A DNA stretch of 64,000 nucleotides from Anaerolineales bacterium (GTDB lineage: Bacteria > Chloroflexota > Anaerolineae > Anaerolineales > Villigracilaceae), in contig JAGNWT010000008.1 of assembly GCA_017985935.1 (NCBI GenBank), forward strand, positions 1 to 64,000, given 5' to 3'. Position 1 is the stretch's first letter. Each line of letters opens with the position of its first letter. Below, in pieces: positions 17,916-27,594 of this stretch. The notes under the pieces are model-generated. The model saw only the letters and a program-made list of their open reading frames with translations, did no database searches and was not told the DNA's origin. A program made the translations under genes and the position numbers.

Positions 17916-19036
17916 GCAGAAAGATTCACGTATTGCAGATCATTGATAGCATGGCGTTTGGGGGCGCCGAGGTGCTTCTGCGCGATCTTTCAAGCGGATT
18001 GCTTGCTCATGATATGCAGGTCAGTGTTTGCTACAACACGAGCGGACCCATCGCGCAGCAGATCGAAGCTGCGGGGATCCCTGTGACCCGTCTGCCTCGT
18101 TTTGCAAGGGTCGATCCTTATTTGTTGTGGCAGACCTACAGGCAGATCAAAAAGCTCAAGCCTGATATTGTCCACACTCATTTGTTCAAGAGCGATTTTC
18201 ATGGGCGTCTCGCGGCGCGAATGGCAGGTGTGCCGGTGGTGATCTCCACTCTGCATAATTGTCACAACTGGGCGAAGAACCCTGTGCTGGGCGGTATTTA
18301 TGGCGCGAATGCGCGCCTTGCGGATCATGTGATCGCGGTATCTGACGAAGTTCGAGATTATGCCGTTGAACACATTCACGTTGATCCGAAGAAGTTGAGC
18401 ACCATTGCGAACGCCGTACCTCTTTCACGTTTTGGCAGGGACGCGGCGGCGCGTAACTCAGTCCGCGCGGAGTTTGGCATATCTTCCGGCGTTCCTTTGG
18501 TGGGCATCATCGCCCGCCTGACAGAGCAGAAGGACCATGATAATTTCCTGCACGCCGCAAAAATAATTTTGCGCGATCAACCTGAAGCCAAATTCCTTGT
18601 GGTTGGCGAAGGACCGCTTGCGGAGTCTCTCAAAGCGCTTTCGTTGTCTTTGGGCATTGATCGGTCGGTGATTTTTTGCGGCAACCGCTCGGATATTCCC
18701 GCTGTGATGTCGGCGTTGGATGTGCTCGTTTTCTCGTCCCGCTGGGAAGGACTGCCTGTAGCGCTCCTGGAAGGGATGGCATCTTCTCTGCCGGTAGTCT
18801 CGACCCGTGTGGGCGGCGTTCCGGGTGTGATCCAAAACGGCGAGACGGGCGTGCTGGTTCCGCCTGCAGATTCTCAATCGCTGGCAGATGCCTGCCTGTT
18901 GTTGATCAAAGATCCCGCCCTGCGCGAAAAGATGGGGCAGGCTGGGAATATCCATGTTCGCGCAAACTATGGCATGGATGGCATGGTGGAAAAGATCGCA
19001 AATCTCTATCGGTCCCTGCTTGGAGCGAAGGCATGA
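17912..19036 (+). CDS. GT4 glycosyltransferase (third)
   Basis: The 374-residue product begins VLQIIDSMAFGGAEVLLRDL and has the C-terminal motifs GIIARLTEQKDH and EGLPVALLEGMASSLPVV. It is a full-length GT-B enzyme with four-base overlaps at both ends. Sequence similarity to the first and fourth enzymes suggests that the group arose partly by duplication. Confidence 0.92.
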   Translation: MSRKIHVLQIIDSMAFGGAEVLLRDLSSGLLAHDMQVSVCYNTSGPIAQQIEAAGIPVTRLPRFARVDPYLLWQTYRQIKKLKPDIVHTHLFKSDFHGRLAARMAGVPVVISTLHNCHNWAKNPVLGGIYGANARLADHVIAVSDEVRDYAVEHIHVDPKKLSTIANAVPLSRFGRDAAARNSVRAEFGISSGVPLVGIIARLTEQKDHDNFLHAAKIILRDQPEAKFLVVGEGPLAESLKALSLSLGIDRSVIFCGNRSDIPAVMSALDVLVFSSRWEGLPVALLEGMASSLPVVSTRVGGVPGVIQNGETGVLVPPADSQSLADACLLLIKDPALREKMGQAGNIHVRANYGMDGMVEKIANLYRSLLGAKA

Positions 19037-20193
19037 AGAAAATGATCCATGTCTTGCAGGTCTCAAAATCCACTGGCGGCGTTGGGCAGTATCTGCGTAC
19101 GCTGGTTACCAACCTCGACAAAGAGCGCTTCCGCGTCACTGTGATCTGCCTTTCTGAAGGCGGTGATGAACTGGCTGCCGAGCTCTCAAAGTTGAACGGT
19201 GTTCGTGCTTACAGCATGCAGATGGACCGCTACAGGATCAGTTTGTTCTCCGATGCCGGCGTAATGTTGAAAGTGGCGCGGATGATCAGACAGGAAAGAT
19301 ATGATGTGATCCACGCGCACACTTCCAAGCCGGGATTTATCGCTCGCGTTGCGGCTTTCGGCTCCGGCATTCCGACCATTTATCGTCCGGCGTGTTTTTC
19401 TTTTCATCCCGGCGTATCCAAATGGAAGGCTTATTTTTACGCCGCCATTGAAGCCTTCGCTGCCCGATGGTTCACCACCAAGATATTGGCGGTCTGTGAC
19501 GATGAGCGCCTGCTTGCCCGGCAGTATCATGTTGGAAAGGATTCGCAGTTCGAGACCATCCATACGGGCATGGATCTGGCTCGCTTCTCCGGTCAGCCGG
19601 ATGTGAAGTCCATCCGCGCTTCGATGGGCATTCCCGAGTCTGTGTTTCTGATCGGGACGGTGGGAAGGTTAAGCAGGCAAAAGGCACCGTCAGATTTTGT
19701 CCGTGCAGCTGCGCAGGTGCACCAGACTCACCCCGACGCTCATTTTCTGTGGGTGGGTGGCGGAGAGCTGATGCAGGAGACCAGGGAACTTGTCCGCTCG
19801 CTTGGGTTGGAAGAAGTTTTTCATTTTGCCGATCACCGCACAGACGTTTCGGATGTGCTCAAGTCGATGGATTGTTTTGTGCTCGCATCGCATTGGGAGG
19901 GTTTCTCGCTCTCTGTGCTTGAAGCCATGGCGGTCGGGCTGCCGGTCATTGTCAGCCGTGTTTCGGGCGCCGCCGAAGCTGTGTTGGACGGCGAGACAGG
20001 TTTTGTCGTGCCAATCGGAGATTCTCGTGCTCTGGCTGCGGCCATGCAGCGCATGATCGCCGACCCGCAAATTGCCAAGGCGTTTGGCAGGTCTGGCCGC
20101 CAGCGTTTGGAACAAAAATTTACCATGGAGAATATGATCAGAAATATCGAACGACTGTACGAGAAAGTAGTCCCTGACGGGCTTGCTGCATGA
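19033..20193 (+). CDS. GT4 glycosyltransferase (fourth)
   Basis: The ATG at 19033 overlaps the stop of the previous GT (ATGA); the open frame extends further upstream, but that part is only a shadow of the third GT. The 386-residue product has IHVLQVSKSTGGVGQYLRTL at the start, LIGTVGRLSRQKAP centrally, and EGFSLSVLEAMAVGLPVI as E-x7-E motif. It is the last gene of the ligase-flippase-GT operon; a hairpin follows. Confidence 0.92.
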   Translation: MKKMIHVLQVSKSTGGVGQYLRTLVTNLDKERFRVTVICLSEGGDELAAELSKLNGVRAYSMQMDRYRISLFSDAGVMLKVARMIRQERYDVIHAHTSKPGFIARVAAFGSGIPTIYRPACFSFHPGVSKWKAYFYAAIEAFAARWFTTKILAVCDDERLLARQYHVGKDSQFETIHTGMDLARFSGQPDVKSIRASMGIPESVFLIGTVGRLSRQKAPSDFVRAAAQVHQTHPDAHFLWVGGGELMQETRELVRSLGLEEVFHFADHRTDVSDVLKSMDCFVLASHWEGFSLSVLEAMAVGLPVIVSRVSGAAEAVLDGETGFVVPIGDSRALAAAMQRMIADPQIAKAFGRSGRQRLEQKFTMENMIRNIERLYEKVVPDGLAA

Positions 20194-20202
20194 AGTTTTA
20201 TT

Positions 20203-20260
20203 CGCTCCGCTTCTTGTTCTCAAGAATAGGTAAAAGGGGCGAAAGACGGAGCGGCTTTTG
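20203..20260 (+). terminator. Probable intrinsic terminator after the GT operon
   Basis: Arms CGCTCCG (20203-20209) and CGGAGCG (20247-20253) enclose an inner hairpin TTCTTG/CAAGAA (20211-20226), and GCTTTTGCGTTTT follows. The long branched loop makes it weaker than the other terminators here. Confidence 0.5.
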
Positions 20261-20265
20261 CGTTT

Positions 20266-20271
20266 TATAAT
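20266..20271 (+). promoter_or_regulatory. Candidate -10 box of the BcsB-like gene
   Basis: TATAAT 84 bases before the start codon, directly after the probable terminator. No convincing -35 box is visible. Confidence 0.4.
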
Positions 20272-20354
20272 GTTAACTGTATGGATGACCTGTTCAACGC
20301 CTTGATTTGTTCACAGTCGAATTCCATTCATGATTTTTATTAAAGGAGACACCT

Positions 20355-22550
20355 ATGAAAAAAAGATTATCTACCATTGTCATGAGCTTGCTGCTCGGCT
20401 TGGTATTGCTTGCCTCCCCGGTAAGCAATGCCTTCGCCCAGACTCCTGCAACTGACGGCGTGGTGACTTTGGCTGACCTGGGGAAGACCGAGATCAGCCT
20501 GCGGGGTCCGTATGACACCTCCACCACCACCTTCGGTCTGCCGGCGAACTGGAAATTTACCGGTGATGCCAAGATCAGCCTGAATATCACGACCTCCTTC
20601 AACACATCCTTTGTGGACGGTGAAGCGGCCGCCATTGGCGGGATCCTCACGATCTCGTTCAACCGTTCAACGGTGGCGACCCTGGTCTTGAATCAGGTTG
20701 GTAACTTCACCTACGAAGTCGCGGTTCCCGCCCGGTACCTTGACTCCGCGCGTGTCGATGGGCTGATGGAATTGAGATACACACTGGATAGCGGCGGTTC
20801 CTGTGTCGCTGACCAGAACATGAATGTCATCGTCAATCCCAGCACCAGCACCACCTTCACCTATGAAGAACAGCAGCCCAGCACCGATCTGAGCGCCTTC
20901 CCGCGCCCGATCGTTCAGTCCACCATTTACCCTGATCTGGCCTTGGTGGTCGTTCCAGATGAGCCCACCGCTGCCGAACTGCAGAGTGCCTTCACTGTTG
21001 CCGCTGGTTTTGGAAACATTGCCGCCAACAGACTCGGTCTCGATCTGGTTACCGTCAGTCAATTGACCGATGAACAGAAGACCGCCACTCACCTGATCTT
21101 TGTGGGTAAGGCTGCCTCCCTCCCGACCCTGACCGAGTTGGATCTTCCGCTTGAGGTCACTGGCGGCTCATTCGCCTTCCCCGAAGGCGGACAGGATAAC
21201 GGTGTTGTCCAAATGGCCAACTCTCCATGGGCGATCAAGAACGTGGTGATGGTCGTCAGCGGCAATACGGATCTGGGAACCTTGAAGGCTGCCCAGGCTG
21301 TAAGCACGGGTGTGTTCCAGGCGAACACCGCCCCCAACCTTGCCGTGGTCGAATCCGTTCAGGATGCTGTGCCTGCACCGATGGTGGCTGACCAGTCGTT
21401 TGCCGATATGGGATACACCGCCGGTCAGTTTACAAGCCGTGGCGTGGATTCGCAGTTCTATAACTTCTATCTCCCCTCGGGCAGCACCCTTTCCAGCGAC
21501 GCCTATCTTGATCTGGCGTATGGAAATTCTTCCCTGTTGAACTACGACACCTCGGGACTTGTGGTGTTCTTGAACAGCCAGCCGATCGGGAGCGTGCGTT
21601 TCAGCGACGAGACCGCCGGTCAAGCTGTCAACCGCATACGCATTTCCGTCCCTGCTGCCGCGGCGATCCCCGGCGAGAACCGCATCGAAGTCCGCTCCAG
21701 CCTTGAGCCGCTTGATAATTGTACCGACCCGAACCTGCGCGGTCTGTGGGCTGTTGTCTGGCCAGAATCCAAACTTCATCTGCCCTTCACGCCCACCCAG
21801 TTCAACAATCAGATGGCTTTGGACCTTAGCGCCTATCCTTCCCCGATGGTCTATGATTCGACCCTGGGCACCACTGCTGTTGTCGTGCAGCGCAATGACG
21901 TTGGCGCGTGGCGCAAGTTCGTTCAGGCTGCTTCGTATCTTGGCGATCGCAGCAACGGCGCGGTCACAAAGCTCGCCGTGTTCTATGATGACGAAGCGGT
22001 TTCTGCCGACCTGGCGGATTACAACGTGATCGTTGTGGGTCGCCCGAGCCAACTCGCGGTCATGGACCAGCTGAACTCCGTGCTTCCCGTTCCTTTTGAG
22101 CCGGGCTCAGACATGACTCAGGGTGATTTCCTACAGGTAACTTACCAGATCCCGCCCGAAGTTCCCGTGGGATATGTGGAATTGCTCCCCTCGCCCTGGA
22201 ACGAAGAGAAAGCTCTTATTGCAGCTTTGGGCAATACACCGGAGGGTGTCGCTTGGGGTATTTCCGCCCTCGTTGACCCTGTGGTGCGCTCACAGTTGGC
22301 TGGGAATGTGGCTGTCATCAACAACACTCAGGTGCAGGCTATCGACACCAGACTTATGATGCCTTCGATCCCCGAGCCGGTTCAAGCGAATACTGCCGAA
22401 GCTCCAGAGGACCTTCCCGAACCGATTGTGCCTACCGACAGCCGACCTGTCTGGCTGTTGCCCGCTTTGATCATCGCTGTTGTCTTGATCCTGGTGGTGA
22501 TCCTGGTGGCTATTCTTTCGAATTTCCGCAGCAACCGCAAGCCCGGATAA
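20355..22550 (+). CDS. BcsB-like periplasmic polysaccharide-synthesis subunit
   Basis: AGGAG eight bases before the ATG sets the start. The 731-residue product has a signal peptide (cleavage near NAFAQ, about residue 29), a repeated pair of carbohydrate-binding-like plus ferredoxin-like domains characteristic of BcsB (SLRGPYDTSTTTFGLPANW near the start and a similar layout after about residue 360), and a C-terminal transmembrane helix (about 700-722) with a short basic tail. BcsB partners the cellulose synthase BcsA at the outer face of the membrane. No BcsA or other GT2 synthase is in the window, so this may serve another exporter or a distant synthase. Confidence 0.85.
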   Translation: MKKRLSTIVMSLLLGLVLLASPVSNAFAQTPATDGVVTLADLGKTEISLRGPYDTSTTTFGLPANWKFTGDAKISLNITTSFNTSFVDGEAAAIGGILTISFNRSTVATLVLNQVGNFTYEVAVPARYLDSARVDGLMELRYTLDSGGSCVADQNMNVIVNPSTSTTFTYEEQQPSTDLSAFPRPIVQSTIYPDLALVVVPDEPTAAELQSAFTVAAGFGNIAANRLGLDLVTVSQLTDEQKTATHLIFVGKAASLPTLTELDLPLEVTGGSFAFPEGGQDNGVVQMANSPWAIKNVVMVVSGNTDLGTLKAAQAVSTGVFQANTAPNLAVVESVQDAVPAPMVADQSFADMGYTAGQFTSRGVDSQFYNFYLPSGSTLSSDAYLDLAYGNSSLLNYDTSGLVVFLNSQPIGSVRFSDETAGQAVNRIRISVPAAAAIPGENRIEVRSSLEPLDNCTDPNLRGLWAVVWPESKLHLPFTPTQFNNQMALDLSAYPSPMVYDSTLGTTAVVVQRNDVGAWRKFVQAASYLGDRSNGAVTKLAVFYDDEAVSADLADYNVIVVGRPSQLAVMDQLNSVLPVPFEPGSDMTQGDFLQVTYQIPPEVPVGYVELLPSPWNEEKALIAALGNTPEGVAWGISALVDPVVRSQLAGNVAVINNTQVQAIDTRLMMPSIPEPVQANTAEAPEDLPEPIVPTDSRPVWLLPALIIAVVLILVVILVAILSNFRSNRKPG

Positions 22551-22580
22551 TCAGACTCGCAGATCGAATTAAATAAAAAA

Positions 22581-22625
22581 AACAATGAAGGGGTTACTGC
22601 TCAAGTAACCCCTTCATTGTTTTAA
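22581..22625. terminator. Strong bidirectional terminator
   Basis: An 18-bp perfect stem (22581-22598 with 22604-22621) and a 5-base loop, preceded by A8 and followed by a short T-tract. It separates the convergent BcsB-like and GT4 genes and can serve both. Confidence 0.92.
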
Positions 22626-22636
22626 TTGAGAGCTAT

Positions 22637-23758
22637 TTAGGAGCGTTCCAGAACTTCCAAAATATGGTGGCGGAATTTTTGGCTGACCGCCGTCCATGAA
22701 TAGCGTTCTTTGATCAGGTTGAAATTCCTCTCGCCGTACAACCGGCAGAGTGACGGGTCATCCAGAAGTTTGATAATGCCATTCGCCATCCCAGTCACAT
22801 CTCCCGGCTCAACAAGAAACCCGTTCCACTCGTTCTGAAGAAAATCAGGAATGGCACCCACGTTCGTTCCAATGATCGGCAGGGAAGCCTGCATGGCTTC
22901 CAGAAAGGCTATGCCAAAAGGTTCCACGCGGGTTGGCATACAGAATAAGGTCGCGGTCTCGTAATAGGAATTGAGTTCAGACGGCTTGACTTTGCCGACT
23001 ACTTTGCAGTTTTCAAGCATAAGGTCGGGGCTTGCGCCGACGATCGTCAGGCTGGCGGAGGGATGTTTCTGTCGAACGAGCTTGAAAGCCTCGATCAGCG
23101 CCGGGCCGCCCTTGCGCTCCCAGTCAATTCCTACGAAAAGGATGTTTTGATGAGTGTAGGATTTTTCCTTCGCAGGCGTTTCGGTCACTTCCACATTATT
23201 GCCCGCGTAAACACAATGCACTTTACCGATCGGTTGGTGATATTGTTCCACGACTGAAGTTTGAATATTTGAGCTTCTTACAAAAACCCTGCTGGCGTTC
23301 GAGTACACTTGTTTTTCTAGGTCGATCCACTTTTGTGGATACAGCTTCTTGAGATTAAAATCAGAGTAGGATAGATTAGCAAGGTGGGTGTGGTCTGTGT
23401 AGATAAAATGCGGCAGTCCCGGCTGACTGCAATCAAAAAGCGATTGCATCTGAAAGCTGAAAGAATAGTCTCCGCCGGAAAGGCGCTGCTTAAGTAACTG
23501 TTTGACCTTTTCAAAGATGAACGGCGTGCGCCAAAAAGCTTCCTTGAATTTTTTGCTCCCGGTTGAAATATCAAACCCGTACGTGAGCACTGTCAATATG
23601 GAGTTGATGACCAAAGTGACCGGGCTGGCTTTTACCAGGTCTTCGATATTGATGATCTCCAACTCTTGTTCGGGGAATTGTCTGGCTAAGGCATCTGCAA
23701 CTTTTACATTCGCAAGCGGCCATGGCTTGGGTCTAATAAATGCGATTTTTTTTGGCAT
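22637..23758 (-). CDS. GT4 glycosyltransferase (minus-strand)
   Basis: The 373-residue product has the GT-B C-terminal half: NILFVGIDWERKGGPALIEAF, TIVGASPDL and the E-x7-E motif in EPFGIAFLEAMQASLPII. The N-terminal half differs from the four operon GTs, and a VDEF-like long central loop is present, so it forms a separate lineage. GAGAGAG precedes the ATG at 23758. It probably works in the same polysaccharide pathway but has its own promoter. Confidence 0.9.
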   Translation of the reverse strand: MPKKIAFIRPKPWPLANVKVADALARQFPEQELEIINIEDLVKASPVTLVINSILTVLTYGFDISTGSKKFKEAFWRTPFIFEKVKQLLKQRLSGGDYSFSFQMQSLFDCSQPGLPHFIYTDHTHLANLSYSDFNLKKLYPQKWIDLEKQVYSNASRVFVRSSNIQTSVVEQYHQPIGKVHCVYAGNNVEVTETPAKEKSYTHQNILFVGIDWERKGGPALIEAFKLVRQKHPSASLTIVGASPDLMLENCKVVGKVKPSELNSYYETATLFCMPTRVEPFGIAFLEAMQASLPIIGTNVGAIPDFLQNEWNGFLVEPGDVTGMANGIIKLLDDPSLCRLYGERNFNLIKERYSWTAVSQKFRHHILEVLERS

Positions 23759-23848
23759 ACTCTCTCATTTGAAAAGTTATTCTGGCATTATAACTTACTT
23801 GGCAGATGGGCATTTCTATTCCCACTCGGCAGACGGAGAACTCTCGAT

Positions 23849-25384
23849 ATGATGCGAAATGGAAAGAATAATCCTCAAAGTAGACGCGGTGGCTCAGGAC
23901 TCTATTTCTTGCTCCTGCTCACTATTCTTGTGCTGGGTCTGCTTCTTTACTTGTGGATGCTTCCCACAAGCCCGGTGGAGGATCAACCGGGTCAGCCCAG
24001 CACGCCAACGGTGACACAGGCAGGCGCGACCCCTGTGCCTGCTTCTGTGGCTTTTCCCGGGGCAGAGGGGTTTGGGGCGTCCACTCCGGGTGGCAGGTAT
24101 GGGCAGATCGTATTCGTGACCAATCTGAACGACACGACAGACGTCCGCAGTCCTCAATATCCGGGAAGTTTGCGCTGGGCAGTTGAGCATTCTCTCCCGA
24201 TCGACACTTCGAACCCATACAGCCAGAGGCGAACGATCATCTTTCGGGTTGGCGGGATCATTCCGCTGGTTGATAGTTTGACCCTGAAGCAACCCTATAT
24301 GACGATCGCCGGGCAAACCGCACCGGGCGACGGCATCACCCTCAAAGGCGGAGAGATGGTCATTGCGACCCATGATGTGATCGTTCGCGGAATCAGAATT
24401 CGTGTGGGCGATCAGGGCGAGCCGACCTGCTGCCTGGACGGCATCAATATCAGCACCAGCCACGCTGAGAGCGATGTGTACAACATCATCATTGACCATA
24501 GTTCGGTCAGTTGGGCGATCGATGAGAATTTATCGACTGTGGTCGATGAGGATAAACCTTTTATCGTTCGCGATATTACGATCCAATGGAGCATCATCAG
24601 TGAAGGATTGCATGACAGCATTCACCTTGATGAAGGCGCAACAGAAACGGACCCTCACAGCATGGGCGCGATCCTGGGTGTGGGCGGGGAGAATATGACC
24701 CTGCATCACAATATCTTTGCCAATAATTGGGCGAGGAATCCGCGCATTTCCGGTGTCAGGAATGTTGAGGTCATTAATAATGTGATCCACGGCTGGGGGA
24801 ACGCCGCAATGGAGACCAGCAAGGATCTGAATGTGGCACACATTTTGAATAATTACTTTCAGGCAAGCGAGGACTCTCGTGAGTATGAGATCGTTCTTTC
24901 GGATAATACCGGACCTGAGAGTCAATTCTTCATCAATGGGAATATAACTCTCGATATGCGGATAGGCAACGAGTTGATGGATGCCCGGGTCAAAATGCCA
25001 GATCAGTATACACTCGCTGACCAGTTGCTTTTCACCTCGAGCAAGGTCAAGACAGAAACCGCAAGAAAAGCCTTTACCAGTGTCCTGAACTTTGCTGGTG
25101 TGATCTTTCCGGTGAGAGATGCGGTCGACATGCGCGTGATCAAGAACATAAAGAATCAGGAAGGGCAGATCATCGATAGTCAGGATGAGGTGGGGGCTTG
25201 GCCCGATTATCAGGGCGGGGAATATCCCGTAGACCACGACAATGACGGAATCCCCTCGGCGTGGGAAGTTGAGCATGGATTGAATCCTGATTTTGCAGGT
25301 GACGCGAATACGCCTACCTCGCTTTCCCCCGATGGCTACTCATGGATAGAGGCTTATATCAACTCGCTGATACCTTCTCGTTAG
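23849..25384 (+). CDS. Membrane-anchored pectate-lyase-like (PL1-type) beta-helix protein
   Basis: The 511-residue product has an N-terminal transmembrane anchor (about 19-40, LYFLLLLTILVLGLLLYLWML), a Ser/Thr/Pro linker, then the pectate-lyase start FPGAEGFGASTPGGR, GSLRWAVEHS and a right-handed beta-helix with GITLKGGEM and many Asn-rich turns (VEVINNVIHGWGN). The end has a calcium-binding-like DHDNDGIPSAWE segment of thrombospondin type-3 style. Such proteins cleave or bind acidic polysaccharides outside the cell. In this locus it could trim or release the polymer. Catalysis is not proven. Confidence 0.82.
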   Translation: MMRNGKNNPQSRRGGSGLYFLLLLTILVLGLLLYLWMLPTSPVEDQPGQPSTPTVTQAGATPVPASVAFPGAEGFGASTPGGRYGQIVFVTNLNDTTDVRSPQYPGSLRWAVEHSLPIDTSNPYSQRRTIIFRVGGIIPLVDSLTLKQPYMTIAGQTAPGDGITLKGGEMVIATHDVIVRGIRIRVGDQGEPTCCLDGINISTSHAESDVYNIIIDHSSVSWAIDENLSTVVDEDKPFIVRDITIQWSIISEGLHDSIHLDEGATETDPHSMGAILGVGGENMTLHHNIFANNWARNPRISGVRNVEVINNVIHGWGNAAMETSKDLNVAHILNNYFQASEDSREYEIVLSDNTGPESQFFINGNITLDMRIGNELMDARVKMPDQYTLADQLLFTSSKVKTETARKAFTSVLNFAGVIFPVRDAVDMRVIKNIKNQEGQIIDSQDEVGAWPDYQGGEYPVDHDNDGIPSAWEVEHGLNPDFAGDANTPTSLSPDGYSWIEAYINSLIPSR

Positions 25385-25422
25385 TTTTTATTACAACGAA
25401 AATTTAGTGGGAGCGTGACGGG

Positions 25423-26508
25423 TCAACCCGCCAGAAACCTGTCTGTCAGGCGCGACATGTATCTGCCTAGGACGGGACGGGCGACCGACTTCAGCATCCG
25501 CATTTTTTTGCGGTTCGTAAAATCTCTTTCGTCCATGCTCCACTTGAACATGACCTCGCTCGCGCAGTAAAAATCCAGCAAAGGTTGCGAATACTCTCCC
25601 GGCTTGAAGTAACTTTCAATAATGGCTTGCCTGCTTTGATCCCAAAATTTACGCGTGAAAAATCCGCCGGTGACCATGGGGATCGGCTTAAGGTGCAGGT
25701 CGGTCAGAAGGGCGGCGAGGTCGTTGTAAATGGATCTGCGGCTGGAGTTTGCCCGGGGATCGAGAACGCAGATCTGTCCCTGCGGGGTGACCAGAATATT
25801 CGAGCAGTGAAAGTCTCCATGAAGCTGGGCAATGGTCTCTGTGCCGGTGATCTGCCTGGACTTGGATTCGAGCAGAGCCAATTTGCGCGCGGCATCCGCG
25901 CTCTTCCCCATGAATTGTTTTACATCAAGTTCGATCTTTTCGATGCGATCTTGAAGCAACTCCTGCGAGACAGGCTCGATCTTTCCGCCGCCCACATGGT
26001 CGTGGTAGTGTCTGATCCATTGGCTGGCATTACGAAGATGGCGGGTGAATTCGGCGGTGGCTTTAGCTTGGCTGAAGCCCACTGCCAGGGATGTTAATTG
26101 TGACCGCAGCGGACGGGCATTAACCTCGAGCATCACGATCGCGTTCCACTCTTCGAGATAGCTCAATGGCTGCACGGCGATCAGGTTTGGATCGCCCAGT
26201 TCCTCAAACGACCGCCAGGTTGCTTCCAATTGCGCCATTTCACTTTTTGCGAGCGTGCGCAAGGAGTCGTCTTTGAGGGCCGCCGCAAGGTCTCGTTTGT
26301 GCGGGCGGTGCGCGATCTTGGCCAATACCACAGGTGAAGAGTCCAGCCCTTCAATGGGGAAGCGCACAATGAACGAATTGGCAAAGGACCGCACAACGGG
26401 GAGGTGCGAAGGATCGATGCGCGCCTTTGACCCAAACCGATCTGACAAAGACCCGGTCAATGATGTGGAAATGTCGTTCAGTGTTTTTTGATCGAAATCT
26501 TGTGTCAT
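25423..26508 (-). CDS. APH-family phosphotransferase
   Basis: The 361-residue product has the Brenner motif HGDFHCSNI (about 229-237, H-x-D-x4-N) and the metal-binding DPRANSSRRSIYNDLA, as in aminoglycoside/choline-type kinases. The N-lobe contains VVLAKIAHR, a likely ATP-contacting Lys, and a following helix with Glu. The family phosphorylates small hydroxylated substrates such as sugars, choline or antibiotics. Its place in the locus suggests a sugar or sugar-nucleotide precursor kinase; resistance is less likely. Confidence 0.8.
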   Translation of the reverse strand: MTQDFDQKTLNDISTSLTGSLSDRFGSKARIDPSHLPVVRSFANSFIVRFPIEGLDSSPVVLAKIAHRPHKRDLAAALKDDSLRTLAKSEMAQLEATWRSFEELGDPNLIAVQPLSYLEEWNAIVMLEVNARPLRSQLTSLAVGFSQAKATAEFTRHLRNASQWIRHYHDHVGGGKIEPVSQELLQDRIEKIELDVKQFMGKSADAARKLALLESKSRQITGTETIAQLHGDFHCSNILVTPQGQICVLDPRANSSRRSIYNDLAALLTDLHLKPIPMVTGGFFTRKFWDQSRQAIIESYFKPGEYSQPLLDFYCASEVMFKWSMDERDFTNRKKMRMLKSVARPVLGRYMSRLTDRFLAG

Positions 26509-26688
26509 CAGCCTGTTTTTTCCTGATCGAAATTAGAACTCTAAATTCTCCGGTGCGCCTGCGCCCAACAATGCTGCTTCATTGCAAAATAACCGGGGCT
26601 GCGATGTGGCATTATAATCGCATAATAATTGTGAATAATAGCACTAATAGGGGACTTAAAACGAATGACGATTTGGAGAAATTAAGCC

Positions 26689-27594
26689 ATGAAGAAAAAT
26701 ATAACCCAGCAAGTAAAACGGGTCTCCAATAAATTAAAGTGGACCTGGATCTGGACATCTGACACGCTGTCAATAAGCAAAAAGGATTTTTCCTGGAAGG
26801 TGCGGCAGCGAATGAAGAAGGATAGAAATCCATTGTTCATTGAGCTTCAAGATAAATTCAAGGTCAAGGAGTACGCCCGCGAAAGGGGAGTTAAAACACC
26901 TGAAACCTTTTTTGTGACCGATCAACCTGAAACAATTCCCTTTGAGACTTTGCCGGACCATTGTTTCATCAAGGCCAACCATGGCTGTGGTTGGAATATC
27001 CTGTTCAAGGACCGTGAATTATTTTTGTTCGAGAACGGGGCAGATCTGATCGGAGGCGGACATTTTTCAAAACACCGATTGACCCGGCAAGAATGTATTC
27101 GATATTGCGACCTGTGGTTAAAGTCGGTTTACTCCAAAAGCCAGTGGGTTTATCAGCAGATCACCCCGAAGATATTTGCAGAAGAGATCCTCGTTCCTAT
27201 GGATGGAGAAGCGCTGGTTGATTACCGATGTTTTACCTTTCAAGGAAAGGTGAAAGCGGTTCAGGTGACATCGCCGATCTACCATGAACATCATCAAAAC
27301 ATGTTCGTTGACCCATGCTGGCAGGAGATCAAATTAAAGGTTTATCGGGAGAAGAAACCCGATCCGCCTCCATGCAGACCTGAGCGTTTTGGTGAGATCA
27401 TCTCTTCGGCGGAGAGGCTCGGCGCCGGGCTGGATTTTGCACGAATTGACATCTACAACACGACCCGGGGAATTATGCTGGGCGAAATGACGATCTATCC
27501 TGAGGGCGGGGATACTGAAGTCCCGACCGGTGATGCGGAATTTAATCAGTGGCTTGGCGATCAGTGGGTTTTGCCGGCATCCATTCGTTCATGA
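26689..27594 (+). CDS. TupA-like ATP-grasp protein
   Basis: The 301-residue product matches the ATPgrasp_TupA layout: KFKVKEYARERGVKTPE at the start, HCFIKANHGCGWNILFKDRE (nucleotide Lys region, about 90-110), a VDYRCFTFQGKVKAVQV strand pair, and a final GEMTIYPEGGD near 264-274 with the metal ligands. TupA-type proteins take part in teichuronopeptide or other surface-polymer synthesis, by joining amino acids to uronic acids. This suggests an amino-acid-substituted polysaccharide. GGAGAA precedes the ATG at 26689. Its last 34 bases overlap a convergent small gene. Confidence 0.85.
   Translation: MKKNITQQVKRVSNKLKWTWIWTSDTLSISKKDFSWKVRQRMKKDRNPLFIELQDKFKVKEYARERGVKTPETFFVTDQPETIPFETLPDHCFIKANHGCGWNILFKDRELFLFENGADLIGGGHFSKHRLTRQECIRYCDLWLKSVYSKSQWVYQQITPKIFAEEILVPMDGEALVDYRCFTFQGKVKAVQVTSPIYHEHHQNMFVDPCWQEIKLKVYREKKPDPPPCRPERFGEIISSAERLGAGLDFARIDIYNTTRGIMLGEMTIYPEGGDTEVPTGDAEFNQWLGDQWVLPASIRS

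Noticed and set aside
18676..19032. 5' extension of the fourth glycosyltransferase
   Set aside because: The extension is a shadow of the third GT in another frame; the ATGA overlap at 19033 gives a normal-length protein.
21168..22052. Antisense 294-residue open frame in the BcsB-like gene
   Set aside because: Mirror of a GC-rich coding region, with no ribosome site and no recognisable domain.
24530..25276. Antisense 248-residue open frame in the pectate-lyase-like gene
   Set aside because: No domain and no start signal; it lies fully inside a well-supported gene on the other strand.
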